From Carettochelys insculpta (Eukaryota; Chordata; Testudines; Carettochelyidae): a stretch of 64,000 nt of DNA. Position numbers and translations under genes: made by a program. The notes under the pieces are model-generated. The model searched no databases. It was not told where the DNA came from and worked only from the letters and a program-made list of their open reading frames with translations. Of this stretch, positions 50,308 through 62,647 are shown one piece after another; position 1 is the stretch's first letter, and every line of letters starts with the position of its first letter. The stretch is taken from the NCBI RefSeq assembly GCF_033958435.1, contig NC_134142.1, forward strand, positions 100,325,001-100,389,000. The letters run 5' to 3'.

Positions 50308-51421
50308 ACCTAGAGAATTCAGCTCTGCACATTTTAATGAGGTAATAAGATTTATATAAATCAGAGCACAGACTGATGGCAAAGGTTAACTTTAATCACT
50401 GCCATGCTCATCCCTCAACTACACGACCACCAGTTTAACTACCACACTTTTGTAGAAGATAATATGGCAAAACTGTCTCAATAGCCCGAGTTATATCACT
50501 TCTGCTCCAGTCTCTCCTTTTTACATTCTTTACGTAACTTTCATTCCTCAGCAAGAAGTGGTGAGTCTACAATAACCACAAGGTTAATGTGCTTTGAAAT
50601 GAGATCAGCATTGAACAATTTGTTTACAGATGGACCTACGTACTCATGCACATCACATTGCAGGAGAAGGGCCAAAGACAAAAACTGTGTGTGCCCCAGA
50701 GTTTCACTTCCCTAGAAAATTAGAGGATTACCTACTCCAAACTGATACAGTTCATTCTTGTGTGCAATGATTGTAGAACTGTCCTTCTTGTCATGACCCT
50801 GCAAGTCATGTTCTAACTCAACCTAATTTGCTAATGAAGACACGCCTCTAAGTGTCTCCAGGAGAATGTTAAAGATCAAAGGAAGGGATCATCTTTTGAG
50901 AAGGGAGAGCTTCATATTGCCCATAGCCATTGTCCAATAGTGCCTCTTTCCAAGCGTGGCTCTCCTGACAGGGCCAATCCTAAACATTTTTTAGGGTCCA
51001 GATCCTCAGCTAATACAAACAGATGTAGCTGAGAGCACTACACTGATTTACACCAGCTGGAGATCTTACTCACTGTTTAATTTTTGACATATTTTAAACA
51101 TCATCTCATCCATCGTCATAAAAATAATCATAATTAACCACTTGCTGAAATGGCCAGCACACTGCTGGGGTTAGAAAAATTATTATCACCAGAATATATA
51201 ATTTTTGAGGACTGCTCTGGTAAGGAAGTATTACTGAATTCATAATTTAAAAGGTTTCTGAAGCCCTTTGCATTTATAGTTTGTTAATATAGCATTGCAC
51301 TGCTGAGGAGATTGACAGCTAAAGTTTCATGCTCTGCCACTTCCTTTATTTCTTATTTTGTCATGTACTGTAAACATCCCTTTCATCAGACACATCTCCA
51401 ATAACAACACCGATTTCTTAC

Positions 51422-51521
51422 CATAGACATATGAAACCCCAACAAGCTCAAAGATGGCAATGATGACAAGAGAGTAAGAAGCTGCATAAGTGTCCACAAG
51501 CTGTAACATATATAGTCCACC
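51422..51521 (-). CDS. SLC6A5: SLC6A5 exon encoding end of TM9, extracellular loop 5 and TM10
   Basis: 100 nt between a CCTTTAG-type acceptor (ACTTTAG) and a TATG|GTAAGA donor. It reads [20 protein letters not shown], then [23 protein letters not shown], before the TM10 sequence, is a signature of the SLC6 fold near the extracellular gate. The human protein has [19 protein letters not shown]; the differences are conservative. The final G is split with the exon at 40010, after an 11.4-kb intron. Confidence 0.98.
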
Positions 51522-52100
51522 CTAAAGTTAAAAACAAAGGCAGTTACAATACATAGCCTATGTGTCCCATAAATATCTTTCTTTAAAATTTACTATTCTC
51601 ACCCCCTGCATAGCATAAAGTGTGGACCAATGAAATATAGGTATTTTTACCTCTAATTTGCTGGTTTCAATCCATCTCAAGGTCAGTAATGCCAGAAGTT
51701 CACAACTTTTCAGTAGCTTATATGAAATGAGTGGGGGTGTTTTCAGTTCAGTACCCAGCAGACAAGGATCTATATTGCAAAATATCACCACTGGCAAACC
51801 CCACCCCCTTTTTGGCAATCACACGCACTAACATTTATGAAGATCAAGTTCGGGCTGAGGCATATTGGGGTGTCAGGATAAGGAAGCTCCCCCAAGGGTT
51901 GTCCATTCTTTGCTACTCCTGTCTCCACTGCTACCTTACAACCGCTTAGTCCAGCAGGAAATTCATTTTATTGTACGATATTCATTTCCATGTTATACAC
52001 ATGGAGAATATCTATGAGCTACTACAGAAGCCCAGCATGTACTGCGTGTATGCTATATACACTACAAAATGGAGATTTCATTCCAAAATCTGGTGTTTTC

Positions 52101-52383
52101 AGCTATGTCTACACTATAGATTTCTGCCAGCGTAACATGCCATTTTAAAAAGATGTGTTAACCCTGAGTAACATAGCTCCACCTAGAGTAGATTCAGCTA
52201 TACCAGCAAAACTATGTTTTTACCAATAAAGCTTGATTCATTTGTGGGGGTTGGGGGTTTTTTTTGTTTTGTTTTTCTATACCAGTGCTTTGTAGATGTA
52301 GCTGTGTCCACATTAGGAGCACTTTGCTGGCATAGTATACTAGTATCTTATACTGGTAAAGTGCTCCCAGAGTAGACATGGCC
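52101..52383. mobile_element. Short inverted-repeat DNA transposon (Harbinger-like)
   Basis: Left end AGCTATGTCTACACTATAG and the reverse complement of the right end (GGCCATGTCTACTCTGGG) are imperfect inverted repeats. The right flank is TTA, the left flank TTC, consistent with a decayed TTA duplication. Interior motifs TTTTTACCAATA and ATACTGGTAAAGTGC recur as part of inverted arms. It lies in the 1.06-kb SLC6A5 intron between 52579 and 51521. Confidence 0.55.
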
Positions 52384-52578
52384 TTAAAACCCATGTGTCC
52401 CAGTTTACAGGGTATAGAAGGAGCCATAATCTCTGAAAAGAATCTTAAAACAAATGAACAGTTCTTAAATCCAATATCTTTAGCTGTTCCAGAGTCAGAA
52501 GTGCTGGGCTCCACTGAGAAACTGGGATAATGGTTATCAAAGAACAAGTCATGGAGGTGCTCAAAAATAATATTTTAC

Positions 52579-52710
52579 CTGAGTAATCATAGGGAATCCC
52601 ATGATGAAAAAGGAAACGCAGCAAACGAGAGTGAACAGTGGTTTGTGGGTACGCAAGTACTTGGGAAACTCATCTGAAACAGAGGTCACTATCGTCTCAA
52701 TAGTGGCAAA
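52579..52710 (-). CDS. SLC6A5: SLC6A5 exon encoding end of TM8, intracellular loop 4 and TM9
   Basis: 132 nt (44 codons, phase 0 at both ends) between a TGATCCCAG acceptor and a CTCAG|GTAAAA donor. It reads [20 protein letters not shown], then [20 protein letters not shown] and MITQ. In SLC6 transporters the T-E-S-DE/FP pattern marks the TM8 end and loop, and [12 protein letters not shown] is TM9. Very close to human GlyT2. Confidence 0.98.
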
Positions 52711-52928
52711 CTGGGATCACAAAACAACAAAAACAAAGGCCATTATTATTATTAATGTTTTATGCAAAATATATTCTGATCGAGAAATAGACGACTGTTA
52801 AATTTATTGTGTACACATGATTGTATTCAGCACCTACCATTTTACACGCTGTGTATGAAACGTCAAAACTTCCCTATGAATTAAGTTTTGTTGTCTTGAT
52901 TTTATTTCTCTCTTATCAAAGAGGTTTA

Positions 52929-53129
<201 letters not shown>

Positions 53130-53606
53130 TTAGTATCATGAGCCATATAAAGATTATTTTTAGAAAGGAACTCATCAGAGAACTAAAAAGACCTAAATTT
53201 CAAGAAACAATACAATGCTTAGTTGTTTGTTTGCAGTTAATTCCCAGACTCTGCCTTCCTTAGTCCATGGAGTGAAGTCCTAGCTGTTACATGTTATTGT
53301 AGCAGGATTTGTCTCTGATTGGCTACTACTTTCATGTCCTTTTCTTAGATATTGGATTTCGGCATATGTTACATATAATAATCTTCATGTTGCAGGATGT
53401 TTAACCTAGATATTACAGCACTTCGGACAAAGCTAGTTTCACATCAGACAAATAGACCAACCAGGGAAATTCAGTTTCAACTTTATTTCATAATATGGAA
53501 TCAATTTCTCACCATCGTTCTTTAGCAACAGAAGTCTGAACCTTGGAGCAGAATTAACAAGCATCCATATGTTAATTCCATATAGATCACTAGGAAGAAA
53601 GTGTCC

Positions 53607-53686
53607 ACAGGTATGGCTGTATGCAGCTCCCATTGGCCAGAAACAGTGAACCACAGCCAATGGGAGCTGCAGGTGGCCATACCTGT
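53607..53686. repeat. Inverted-repeat core of a hAT-like interspersed repeat
   Basis: ACAGGTATGG...GCAGCTCCCATTGGCC pairs with GGCCAATGGGAGCTGC-like sequence (here AGCCAATGGGAGCTGC...CCATACCTGT) around a short spacer GAAACAGTGAACC. The following AAGGTAAACAATCAGGCAGC and AGTGGCTTACCCTG belong to the same well-known reptile repeat. Outer boundaries (about 53590-53740) were not fixed. Confidence 0.65.
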
Positions 53687-54826
53687 AGATACAAGGTAAA
53701 CAATCAGGCAGCATGCCAGTGGCTTACCCTGATGAGCAGTGTGTGACTGACTGGCCACAGGCTGCCTACCATTGCCTGCAAGGGTAAGGGTTCTGTTACA
53801 CAAGTGCTCTGTCTTTACATAGATAAACAGTTAAGGGAAAAGGTGCCAGCAGATGTTGCGCAGCAATACTTAGATTAGGACCATTAAAATTGTGTGTTGC
53901 AAATGGCTTCCTCTGGCTGCTTGTTTGTTGCTTAAATTCCACATAAGGAAATGAGTAATTATGTCAAGATCCCTATTGGTGTAAATTCAGCAGTTTCTTG
54001 AAGTATGAAAGGATAATATGCAAATGATTTCAACTAAGAAACAACCATCATAGGAAACACTTAGAGCAGCAAACAGTAATTCATTTTTTTCCATCAGGAT
54101 CCAGGGTCTTTTCTCCCGGGCAAGTGAATGAAAGACAAGGCCCCAATACATTTCCCTTGGTGAGTTAAGGTCCCATGCCTTTGCTTTCTATCAGGCCACC
54201 TTGCATTTTAAACACACTTCAGTTCAACTAAAGGACTCTCTTTGAGTTCTCATCAGATAAGTTTCCCTGTTGTGCTGTGGAAGCTGGGTGTATTTGCTCT
54301 GAATTAATGAACCATCAAAAGCTGCTCAAAAACAATAATCAGCAACTATTGAGACTAAACTATGCAACTTTGCTCTCTAATAAAGCAGATGGGAAAGCAT
54401 GTTCCCTAGGATGGAGCTATATTCCTATGCACATGTTTTCACCTGTTCCTCTTGAAGACACTTGTCACCTGTAACCTTCAAAACCTTCAAGCACAAAATG
54501 AGTTATTTTAATAGGCTCAATCGTTTAACTGATTTACAGTTCACTGCTTTTGCAGACTCTGAGGAACACTCTTGCACCATCGCTCACCCGAGCATAACCC
54601 ATAACAAATCCTGTTGTTGCCAATGTTTCTTTCCTAAGGAAATAAAAAAGTTGCTCTCAAGCTATCATAACGTGAGGACTGCCAGAAGCAGATGTACAGT
54701 ATAGCCAACATGTAAGACTGCATATAATAAAACTGTTATTACCATCCTGTCACAGACAGGCGACATGACGTAGTTGAAACACGCTCAGTACAGCTTCCAC
54801 TTGCTTGGCCAAAGGAAGACATTCAT

Positions 54827-54960
54827 TGGCTCATTCAGTAGAGCCTCTGTCTATGGAGTATAAGAGTCCACACTTGGATCTCATATTTGCAGGATGAGCA
54901 TACAATGGCTCCAGTTATGAGAGGAGGACTGGACTAAAGGTTGTCTGGTTTAATAACTGA
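54827..54960 (+). repeat. Diverged tRNA-derived SINE (probable)
   Basis: TGGCTCATTCAGTAGAG (54827-54843) is a pol III A box, and CTTGGATCTCAT, about 30 nt later (54873-54884), a degenerate B box. The body is too diverged to assign. Confidence 0.5.
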
Positions 54961-54999
54961 CAGTGACAGATATAAAAGCTGAAGCACTGAAGGATGAAT

Positions 55000-57900
55000 T
55001 AATGTAAGATTACTTCCCAAACAGCATGACACTTATCTTTCGGTAGGGGGGAAGAGGTAAAGTGGACCAAGTAATGTGCTGAAAAATCCTCCTTTTACTC
55101 ACTCAAGTTATTTCTGTAGTGCCATTAGCAATCCATTCCATGACTGGGCCTCTAAGGCTAGCACTTAAACAGATTGTACCAGGCAGAACTCTGTGTCAGG
55201 CAAGCTAGTTTTTCAAAGTATGGACAAGCACAGCATCTAAAACTAATTCTCTGTATGCTTACTACATCTTAACTGCACCTCTTATGTCTCAAGTAAGAGT
55301 CCAGCTGTTATTTTTCCAACACTGCATACTACCACTTCTAGTCTAGGGAACAGCAGTATACAGAATGAACCAATGAGATTGTCCTTTTTTTTTTTATCAG
55401 TTTGCCTGCATTGCAAACTTTTTGACTGTAACAGTAATTATATTAGAAAAATATCACTGCTCTGGGAAACTTACACTTCCATGCCAGACTGGCAAGTGGG
55501 ACAGAAAATGTGTATATCCACAGCACAGGCAATATTCCCATCAGTATGATAGGATTGTTGAATATTATCAATTTGTGCTACCTGCGTGCTGTTCATCTCC
55601 TGCAACTCTACCCAGCGATGCTGAGCACTGAATGGAAATTAACTCTCATTAACACTTCCTCCAGAAACAGCACTTAGTAACTGCAAAGGTGACCAGACTT
55701 CTTGATTTCTGTGTTCCACTATCAACTCACTAATGCAGCCTTTCGATCAAGGTGCTCATCAGTTTCCTCAGATCACGTCCTGAACTTTGAACTACTGGAT
55801 TTATCCACACAATGAAGGTGCCAGAAAAATAACATTGTATAAGCATTAATGCAGCCAGTGAGACATCTTCATGCCCAGGAGCCATGAGTACGTGATGCTC
55901 GCTTTTTGAACTCTTCAGTCCCCCTTCTGTTAGGAGCCTCTTTGTATTCCGTGCTCCCTCCTCTTCTTATGACTCACTGATGCTGTTGCCTCATTTTCCT
56001 CCTGTGCTTGGAAAGGATCAGATGTGTGCTGAAGGTTATACTGATGGGATAGACTTTTAGCATTCCTACTTGCAGCATTATTGATGGCTGCATAGTTGCT
56101 TTTGATCTGGTGTTTGTGAGCGTACATACACACACACACAAATTGTGGCAAACTCATCTCATCTTTCAAATGGCAATGGTCAAAAGGATGTGAAGTTTTG
56201 ATTTAGGAGTCACAGTGCCATGCCTGATGTTATTTAAGATCTCTGTGCTGCTATGGACAGCATCCCTTTGTCATTTTCATCAGAGCTTCCTCTGTTGCCA
56301 GTAGTTATTAAATAGTACAGCAAATAAGTAGAAAATGCTTCAGTGCAATGTTATATTCAAAGCATGATGGCCAGGCCCAATCAAATGCAGTAAACAAATA
56401 ATGAGAATATCCATAATCAAAAGTAACCCAGAGACCAGAAGACTCTGGCAGTAGGAAATACAGAAATTAATGAACGTTGCAAATAGAAGAGTAATATTCC
56501 CTAACTGGAAGAGGATTCAGGGGGAGTGGGGGAAACAGATCATTAACACACCAGTGACAGAACACACAACAGTACCTTCCATTCAAATGAAATTGGAAAA
56601 AAACAAAAGACTATTAAGTTTCACAGCATGAGAAGGATGTCACACGTACTTCAGCATCTATCTAGAGGAACATCATAAAAGAATTATACTAGTTTTCTGA
56701 TGTGAAAAGAACTGCATTCAGGGCTCATGAGATTATAACTAAAGATAGTCGCCAGCTAAAATCCCACTGCCTTCATGAAACAAAGTACAAAGCTCTCATA
56801 CGTTATCATTCTTTATTTTTTGTATTGTGGTGTTGCTTACAGGTTCTAATCAGACACTGGGTCCCATTATCCTAGGCATACATATAATGGAAAGATTGTT
56901 GGTTTTCTACTGGTCCATCTTCCATTTTATTGGTATATATGTTAGTATTTGAATGAAGCTGTAATCTGTGAATTCCAAAGCTGAATATCATTCAGACTGT
57001 GGGACATACAAAACCTTATGACAATAGTGCTTTTATTCTTTTTTTTCATAACTTCTGCAGTATGCACAGGAGCTCCACAGGTAAAGTCCTCTTTCCTCTC
57101 TAGACCTTAATACATTCTGTGTGTTCCTCTTGTTACAGGTATGCGAGATGCTAATAAATTGTAAGGTTCCTCAAAGATGCTAGGGAAAGGAAAGGGACCC
57201 ATTCCTGGAATGTATGTCCTCCCATGGAATCTCTAGGGCCTCTGCAATCCTTTTCATGAGAGCCTGAAATGTCTTGAAATCACCCTTGTAGAATGAGGGG
57301 AGGGAGAGGATAACAGCCTTGTCTTATGAAGAGAACTTGTGAGAAGGTGGAGTCACTTCCTCTGCACCGAGCTTTCACTCTTTGTGAGTTCTTCCAATGG
57401 AAAGGGACCAGTTATTGTTGGCTGATTGTTCTTCTGCATTATAGCATGTAAAACTGGTTACCACATGGCTTACTGTGATGGGACACAAGGGAAAAGAGGC
57501 ATTTTTGGTTTTGCCAGAGTTGCTGGGTCATTTGTTTGACAAGAAGTGGCTCTTCCTGAGAAAGGGAGGCTGAAAGAACGAGGTGTTGAAATCCTGTATG
57601 GACATACCTGTGTCAGAGGAAGTGACCTTATGTGTGGGCAGTGGAACAAGAGGTGTCAGCGCAGGGGTTCTTGTCAATCCTGGAAGCTGATTAGGGACCA
57701 GTAAACATATCAGTACCTATGGTAAAACCTTCTGAGAAGTCTGTGCTAAGACCTCTGGGTTAGCCAGTACTTGGAAATCCTTTTTGATATCCCTTACAGA
57801 CAGGGTTCAGTAGACTGATGGCAAGCCACTGAGCACACCCTGGTAGGGGTCATCCTTCAAAGTAGTATATGGAAGAACTGGAGGCTGTCAGCTTTGAAGT

Positions 57901-59470
57901 GTAAGAAAGTACCAGTGGGAAATCCCTCTCAGTACCCGTAAACAGGGGGGATTCATATTCTTCCAGGATGCAGAGGCCTTTCTAAGAAAGGACCCTGGAA
58001 AATGCTGGTGAATCTGGATGCTATTTCTCAGGAGTCAGGACATCAGACAGCATCAGAGTTGGTATCAAAGGGCATTCCATGCACACTCTACTGTGACCTG
58101 AAGAAGATACTACTAACAATGGCTTTGAGGTCTTGGTCCTGGAGAAGTTTTTGAGTTTAGAAGGCTCTGATTCTGATGCCATATCAGTTACCACCTGAAA
58201 TTACTCACTGGAAATTTGTTGGTGTTCAGTATATTCTTCTTAGTTGGAACCAAGATCTTGGTACTAGAGGAGGGAGAAGCCTCAGGTTACCCATGCCAGG
58301 ATGCAAGGTTTCCTTTTTCTCAGGCTCAGAGGATGACTTCCCAAATCTCTCTGTCTCCCATTTTGGAAAGGGAGATCTCATCCTTTTAAATATCTGGAAA
58401 ATTCTGAAGGGGCCCCAAGCTGCTTAACATAGCTGGACTAGAGGCAGTCACCGGACCATTCTGAACAACTGAAACCAAAGTACTGAGGGAGTGAGGGACT
58501 ACAGCCTTGGAACCACGTAAACCACAGATAGCCAGGGCCAAGATGAAACCGAGGTTCAATAAAGGCAACAAGAAAAAGACATAAATAAAAAAAGAATGGG
58601 GGCGGGAGTTCCCATCAAAAGCACAAAAGTTGTGCTAAGTAAGAAAAAGGAAAACAGTAAGTGAAATAACCCTAACAAATGAAATGAGGAAAAGAGAAAG
58701 CTGCATAGCCAGCAAATGGAGATTGACCCACCCACTATTAAGTTACAGGCAACTGAGAAGAAACTAGAGCAGCAACAGGTCCCTCTCCCTGTATATCCTT
58801 GTTCTGGAGCAAGGGATACATAGGGTACAGGTGCAGAGGACACCCATAGACACTATTGATAAAAAATATCTGATAAGAAGTGTGAAGGCACGTGGTACAA
58901 CCTGACATGGAGCAGCTGTGGAGACAGTAAGTCAAAGGAGAGATGTGTTTTCCACTCTGTGATACTGTTATAACCTCCCCACAACTTCTTACCTCTGTCT
59001 TTGCCAATAAAGTTCTTGCCCTCCTACCTTCCCAGCCCATACACAGTCACACACCTAGTACCAATTCACCTGTCAGTGCTGTACACACTACACACACATA
59101 CTTCTATTAATCCAGTCCCCACCCATTTATACCACCCCTCTCTATTAGCCACATCTGTTCAGAAACACTTTCCCAGGCTCCACATTTCCCAACCTTCCCA
59201 CATTCCAAACTTACTCCTCATTTAGATCTCCCCTTCTTCACTCCTGACCTCTAAAACAGCAACTCCTGTTACCTGTTACTGGACCTGTGCAGTGAATAAC
59301 ACGCACCATGTCAACTTGAACTCTAGCCTGTGGAAATAAATGTCTCTCAAAAGCAAGCCAAAGGGCTGAAGGATGCATATTTCTAATACCACTAGGAGAA
59401 AAACCTACTTGGCAACTTTCCCACCTCTTGGGTTGCAAGCAGTCAATCAGAGCTGCTGCAGGTGTAACCA
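55000..59470. other. SLC6A5 intron between 60399 and 53092: unclassified sequence
   Basis: No exon of SLC6A5 or any other gene was recognised. Positions about 57.1-58.6 kb are less AT-rich than the neighbours, with purine-rich stretches, and look like an old interspersed repeat or relic of a transposon ORF in minus orientation, but I cannot name it. A short CA run occurs at about 56127-56142. Confidence 0.35.
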
Positions 59471-59477
59471 CCCACAG

Positions 59478-59540
59478 TCAGACTTGAACCTGAGACTCTA
59501 GCACATGAACCTCCACACTTTGAGATAAATGTCTGCTGTA
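59478..59540 (-). repeat. tRNA-derived SINE head
   Basis: On the minus strand TATCTCAAAGTGTGGAGG (59527-59510) is an A-box-like segment and GGTTCAAGTCTGA (59490-59478) a good B box, with GCTAGAGTCTCA between them like an anticodon arm. Old and incomplete. Confidence 0.55.
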
Positions 59541-60372
59541 TCTCAGGTAAGGCTGTAGAAGAGATCATTCTTTCTCTATTTAAGTGGTCTAGGTGCCACT
59601 ACATGGGGCAGCAAACCACACCTAGGTGTGTGGGTTGGACAGGAAATAGACATAGCTCTCTTCACTTCCCTCCAGAGCCCATGCCAAATGTCACAGAAAA
59701 AAGGAGGGCAATAGGGAGAGGGAAAAGCCCAGCAGCTGTACTCCTTTCTCCACCCTCCCTTCCTGTAAGCAATAGGTTGGCTGCTTGGGGCCTCCCTCTC
59801 TGCAACATCCAGCCAGGGAAATGGGTGAAGAGCACCATGTTGCCGGACCTCCATGATCAAGGGTGGTGGTGAGGAACCCCAGCTGCTGCAAGAGAAGCAG
59901 AGGAGAAATTTCATGGAAAGGGTAGAGAGCTGATGCGGGGGAGATGTGCAAATGATGCTAAACACGTTGTCCACACACTCCCTTGCACATACTTTCTCCA
60001 ATCTACATTAAGTGCTGGGCTGGAACCAGTGGGGGAGAGAGGGGTTCAAACTGTAGATGCCTGGAGTATGAACAGAGGAGTTCTTACGCTGCCTCTGTAG
60101 GTTAATCAGAACTAGTCCAGCAGAGGCCTGAAACTAGCAGTCTTAGCTTGTTTTGTTCTCCTGCCTATGCATGTCATGAGGTCCTGGGGTGGCAACTGGA
60201 CTTTCCCAGTGGCCATAAGTAGTACTGCACTGCTTCACGGCAACCATATTATATTACTGCTCTATATACAGGGGCTTAGTACTCCCCACATTCCAACTGA
60301 TGCATGTTTGCAGTGAGGCAACAATACAGTTAAATACAGATAATTGAATACATTCACACATTTTGGAAGTCA

Positions 60373-60597
<225 letters not shown>

Positions 60598-61476
60598 TTA
60601 CACACATGCACAAGCAATAAGAATATTAATAAAAGTACTTCCCACACAACTATCCCTTTTCCAAGAGAACGTAGCGCTGCCAAAAATGTCAGGTTGACCT
60701 GGAGACAGAAGTCTTTGGATTAACAGTAGCAGCAAGAACAGCACTTCAAGATTCCTTACCCTGACTCACCCCGCCCAGTGTTCGGGAGAGAGCTTCTCAA
60801 GGGCTAAGCAGGATGTTCTGTTCTCCTGCCCTTTCAATTTTTGGCTCCTCTGAGGGAACTGCCAGATAAAGCGCTGAGGAATTGTGAGGGCAGGGATTTT
60901 ATTGTTTGTGACATGGATACTTGTCCAGTGGATTTTGTGTGGTTTGCCAAATAACCACCAGACATGATTACTTTGTTCGTCTTTGCTGCTTCAGCAAAAA
61001 GTGAAGCTTTCCGTATGCTGCATCATCCTCCCAAGTCCCCACATCAAGTCTCTTACAGGTGTTTCCTGATATGGTGTTTATTATCTTTTCATTGATGCAA
61101 AGAGAAGCCTAGGAGATGTGTCTGCCTAAGTAGCGACCTTTTTTCTTTCAATGTATGTAACTTTATAAAGAAGGAACCCATAATTCTGCCCCTTCAGAGC
61201 TCTCATATCCTGTTTTAAAATAGCTATTCTGCCATGAACACAGGCATGTTTCAGACTCCCACTTCAAATTTTATGAATAACGAAGACACTTATCAAAAAT
61301 TCAAACCCTGGAAAAAATAAGTTTTTCCAAGTTGTGTGAATTGGTCACAGTCACACTGCCATCTAATCTTTAGGTCCAAGACAAAAAGCTAGGCAGAAAG
61401 CTGTCAAGAATCACACTGAGCTGACAGAATCCTGAAGTCCCTAATGGTGCATCCGGTAAACAAGATAATATAATAT

Positions 61477-62644
61477 GGATGCATCCACACTAGCCGGCTA
61501 CTTCGAAGTAGCTGGCACAACGTCAAAATAGCACACATTGCATCTACACACGCTGTGTGCTATTTCAACATTGAAATTGACGTTAGGCAGCAAGACGTCG
61601 AAATCGCTATTCCTATCTGCAGACCTCATGCTGTGCAGGATGAGTGAGTCTGGGAGGGGCCCTTTAAGGGAGCAGCTTGCTGTTGCCCCAGAAGGGCTAG
61701 TCCAGCCTATGACCCCATCTGAAGGCTTTGCTGACCCCTTATTTTGACAGGGAGCGCTTGGGTGTGGATGCTCCACATTTCCTTCTGGGGCGGCTCCTTT
61801 CGACATTCCCCAACACTACTTCGACGTTGAACGTCGATGGCACCAACCCCGGAGGATGTGTAGACGATATGCATCGAAGTAGCCTATTTCAATGTTCTTA
61901 CTTCGAAATAGGCTACTTTCACATAAGCTGTGTCTACACGTGCACGCTACTTCGAAGTAGCGGCACTAACTTCGAAATAGCGCCTGGCGCGGCTACACGC
62001 ACCAGGCGCTATTTCGAAGTTAACTTCGACATTAGGCGGCGAGACGTCGAAGTCGCTAACCCCATGAGGGGATGGGAATAGCACCCTACTTCGACGTTCA
62101 AAGTCGAAGTAGGGACCGTGTAGTCGTTGCGTGTCCCGCAACTTCGAAATAGCAGGGTCCGCCATGGCGACCATCAGCTGAGGGGTTGAGAGACGCTCTC
62201 TCTCCAGCCCCTGCGGGGCTCTATGGTCACCATGGGCAGCAGCCCTTAGCCCAGGGCTTCTGGCTGCTGCTGCGGCAGCTGGGGATCCATGCTGCAGGCA
62301 CAGGGTCTGCAACCAGTTGTCAGCTCTGTGTATCTTGTGTTGTTTAGTGCAACTGTGTCTGGGAGGGGCCCTTTAAGGGAGCGGCTTGCTGTTGAGTCCG
62401 CCCTGTGACCCTGTCTGCAGCTGTGCCTGGCACCCTTATTTCGATGTGTGCTACTTTGGCGTGTAGACGTTCCCTCGCAGCGCCTATTTCGATGTGGTGC
62501 CGTGCAATGTCGAAGTTGAACATCGACGTTGCCAGCCCTGGAGGACGTGTAGACGTTATTTCGATGTTGCTACATCGAAATAAGCTATTTTGATGTTGGC
62601 TTCACGTGTAGACGTAGCCATAGTGTGCTAGTGTAGATGTAGCC
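61477..62644. mobile_element. Harbinger-like transposon, outer element interrupted by a second copy
   Basis: Left end GGATGCATCCACACTAGC and right end (reverse complement GGCTACATCTACACTAGC) are inverted repeats, with TAT flanking both sides (61474-61476 and 62645-62647). The body 61477-61925 carries the TTCGAAGTAGC-type subterminal motifs and a shared block with the other copies (GGGAGGGGCCCTTTAAGGG, near 61652). Its right part is split by the inner element 61926-62619. Confidence 0.8.
61926..62619. mobile_element. Harbinger-like MITE nested in the outer element, ATA target duplication
   Basis: Left end AGCTGTGTCTACACGTG and right end (reverse complement GGCTACGTCTACACGTG) are inverted repeats; ATA flanks it on both sides (61923-61925 and 62620-62622). 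It is a near copy of 46678-47346 in the opposite orientation, carrying the same MDPQLPQQQPEALG frame on its minus strand. Confidence 0.85.
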
Positions 62645-62647
62645 TAT

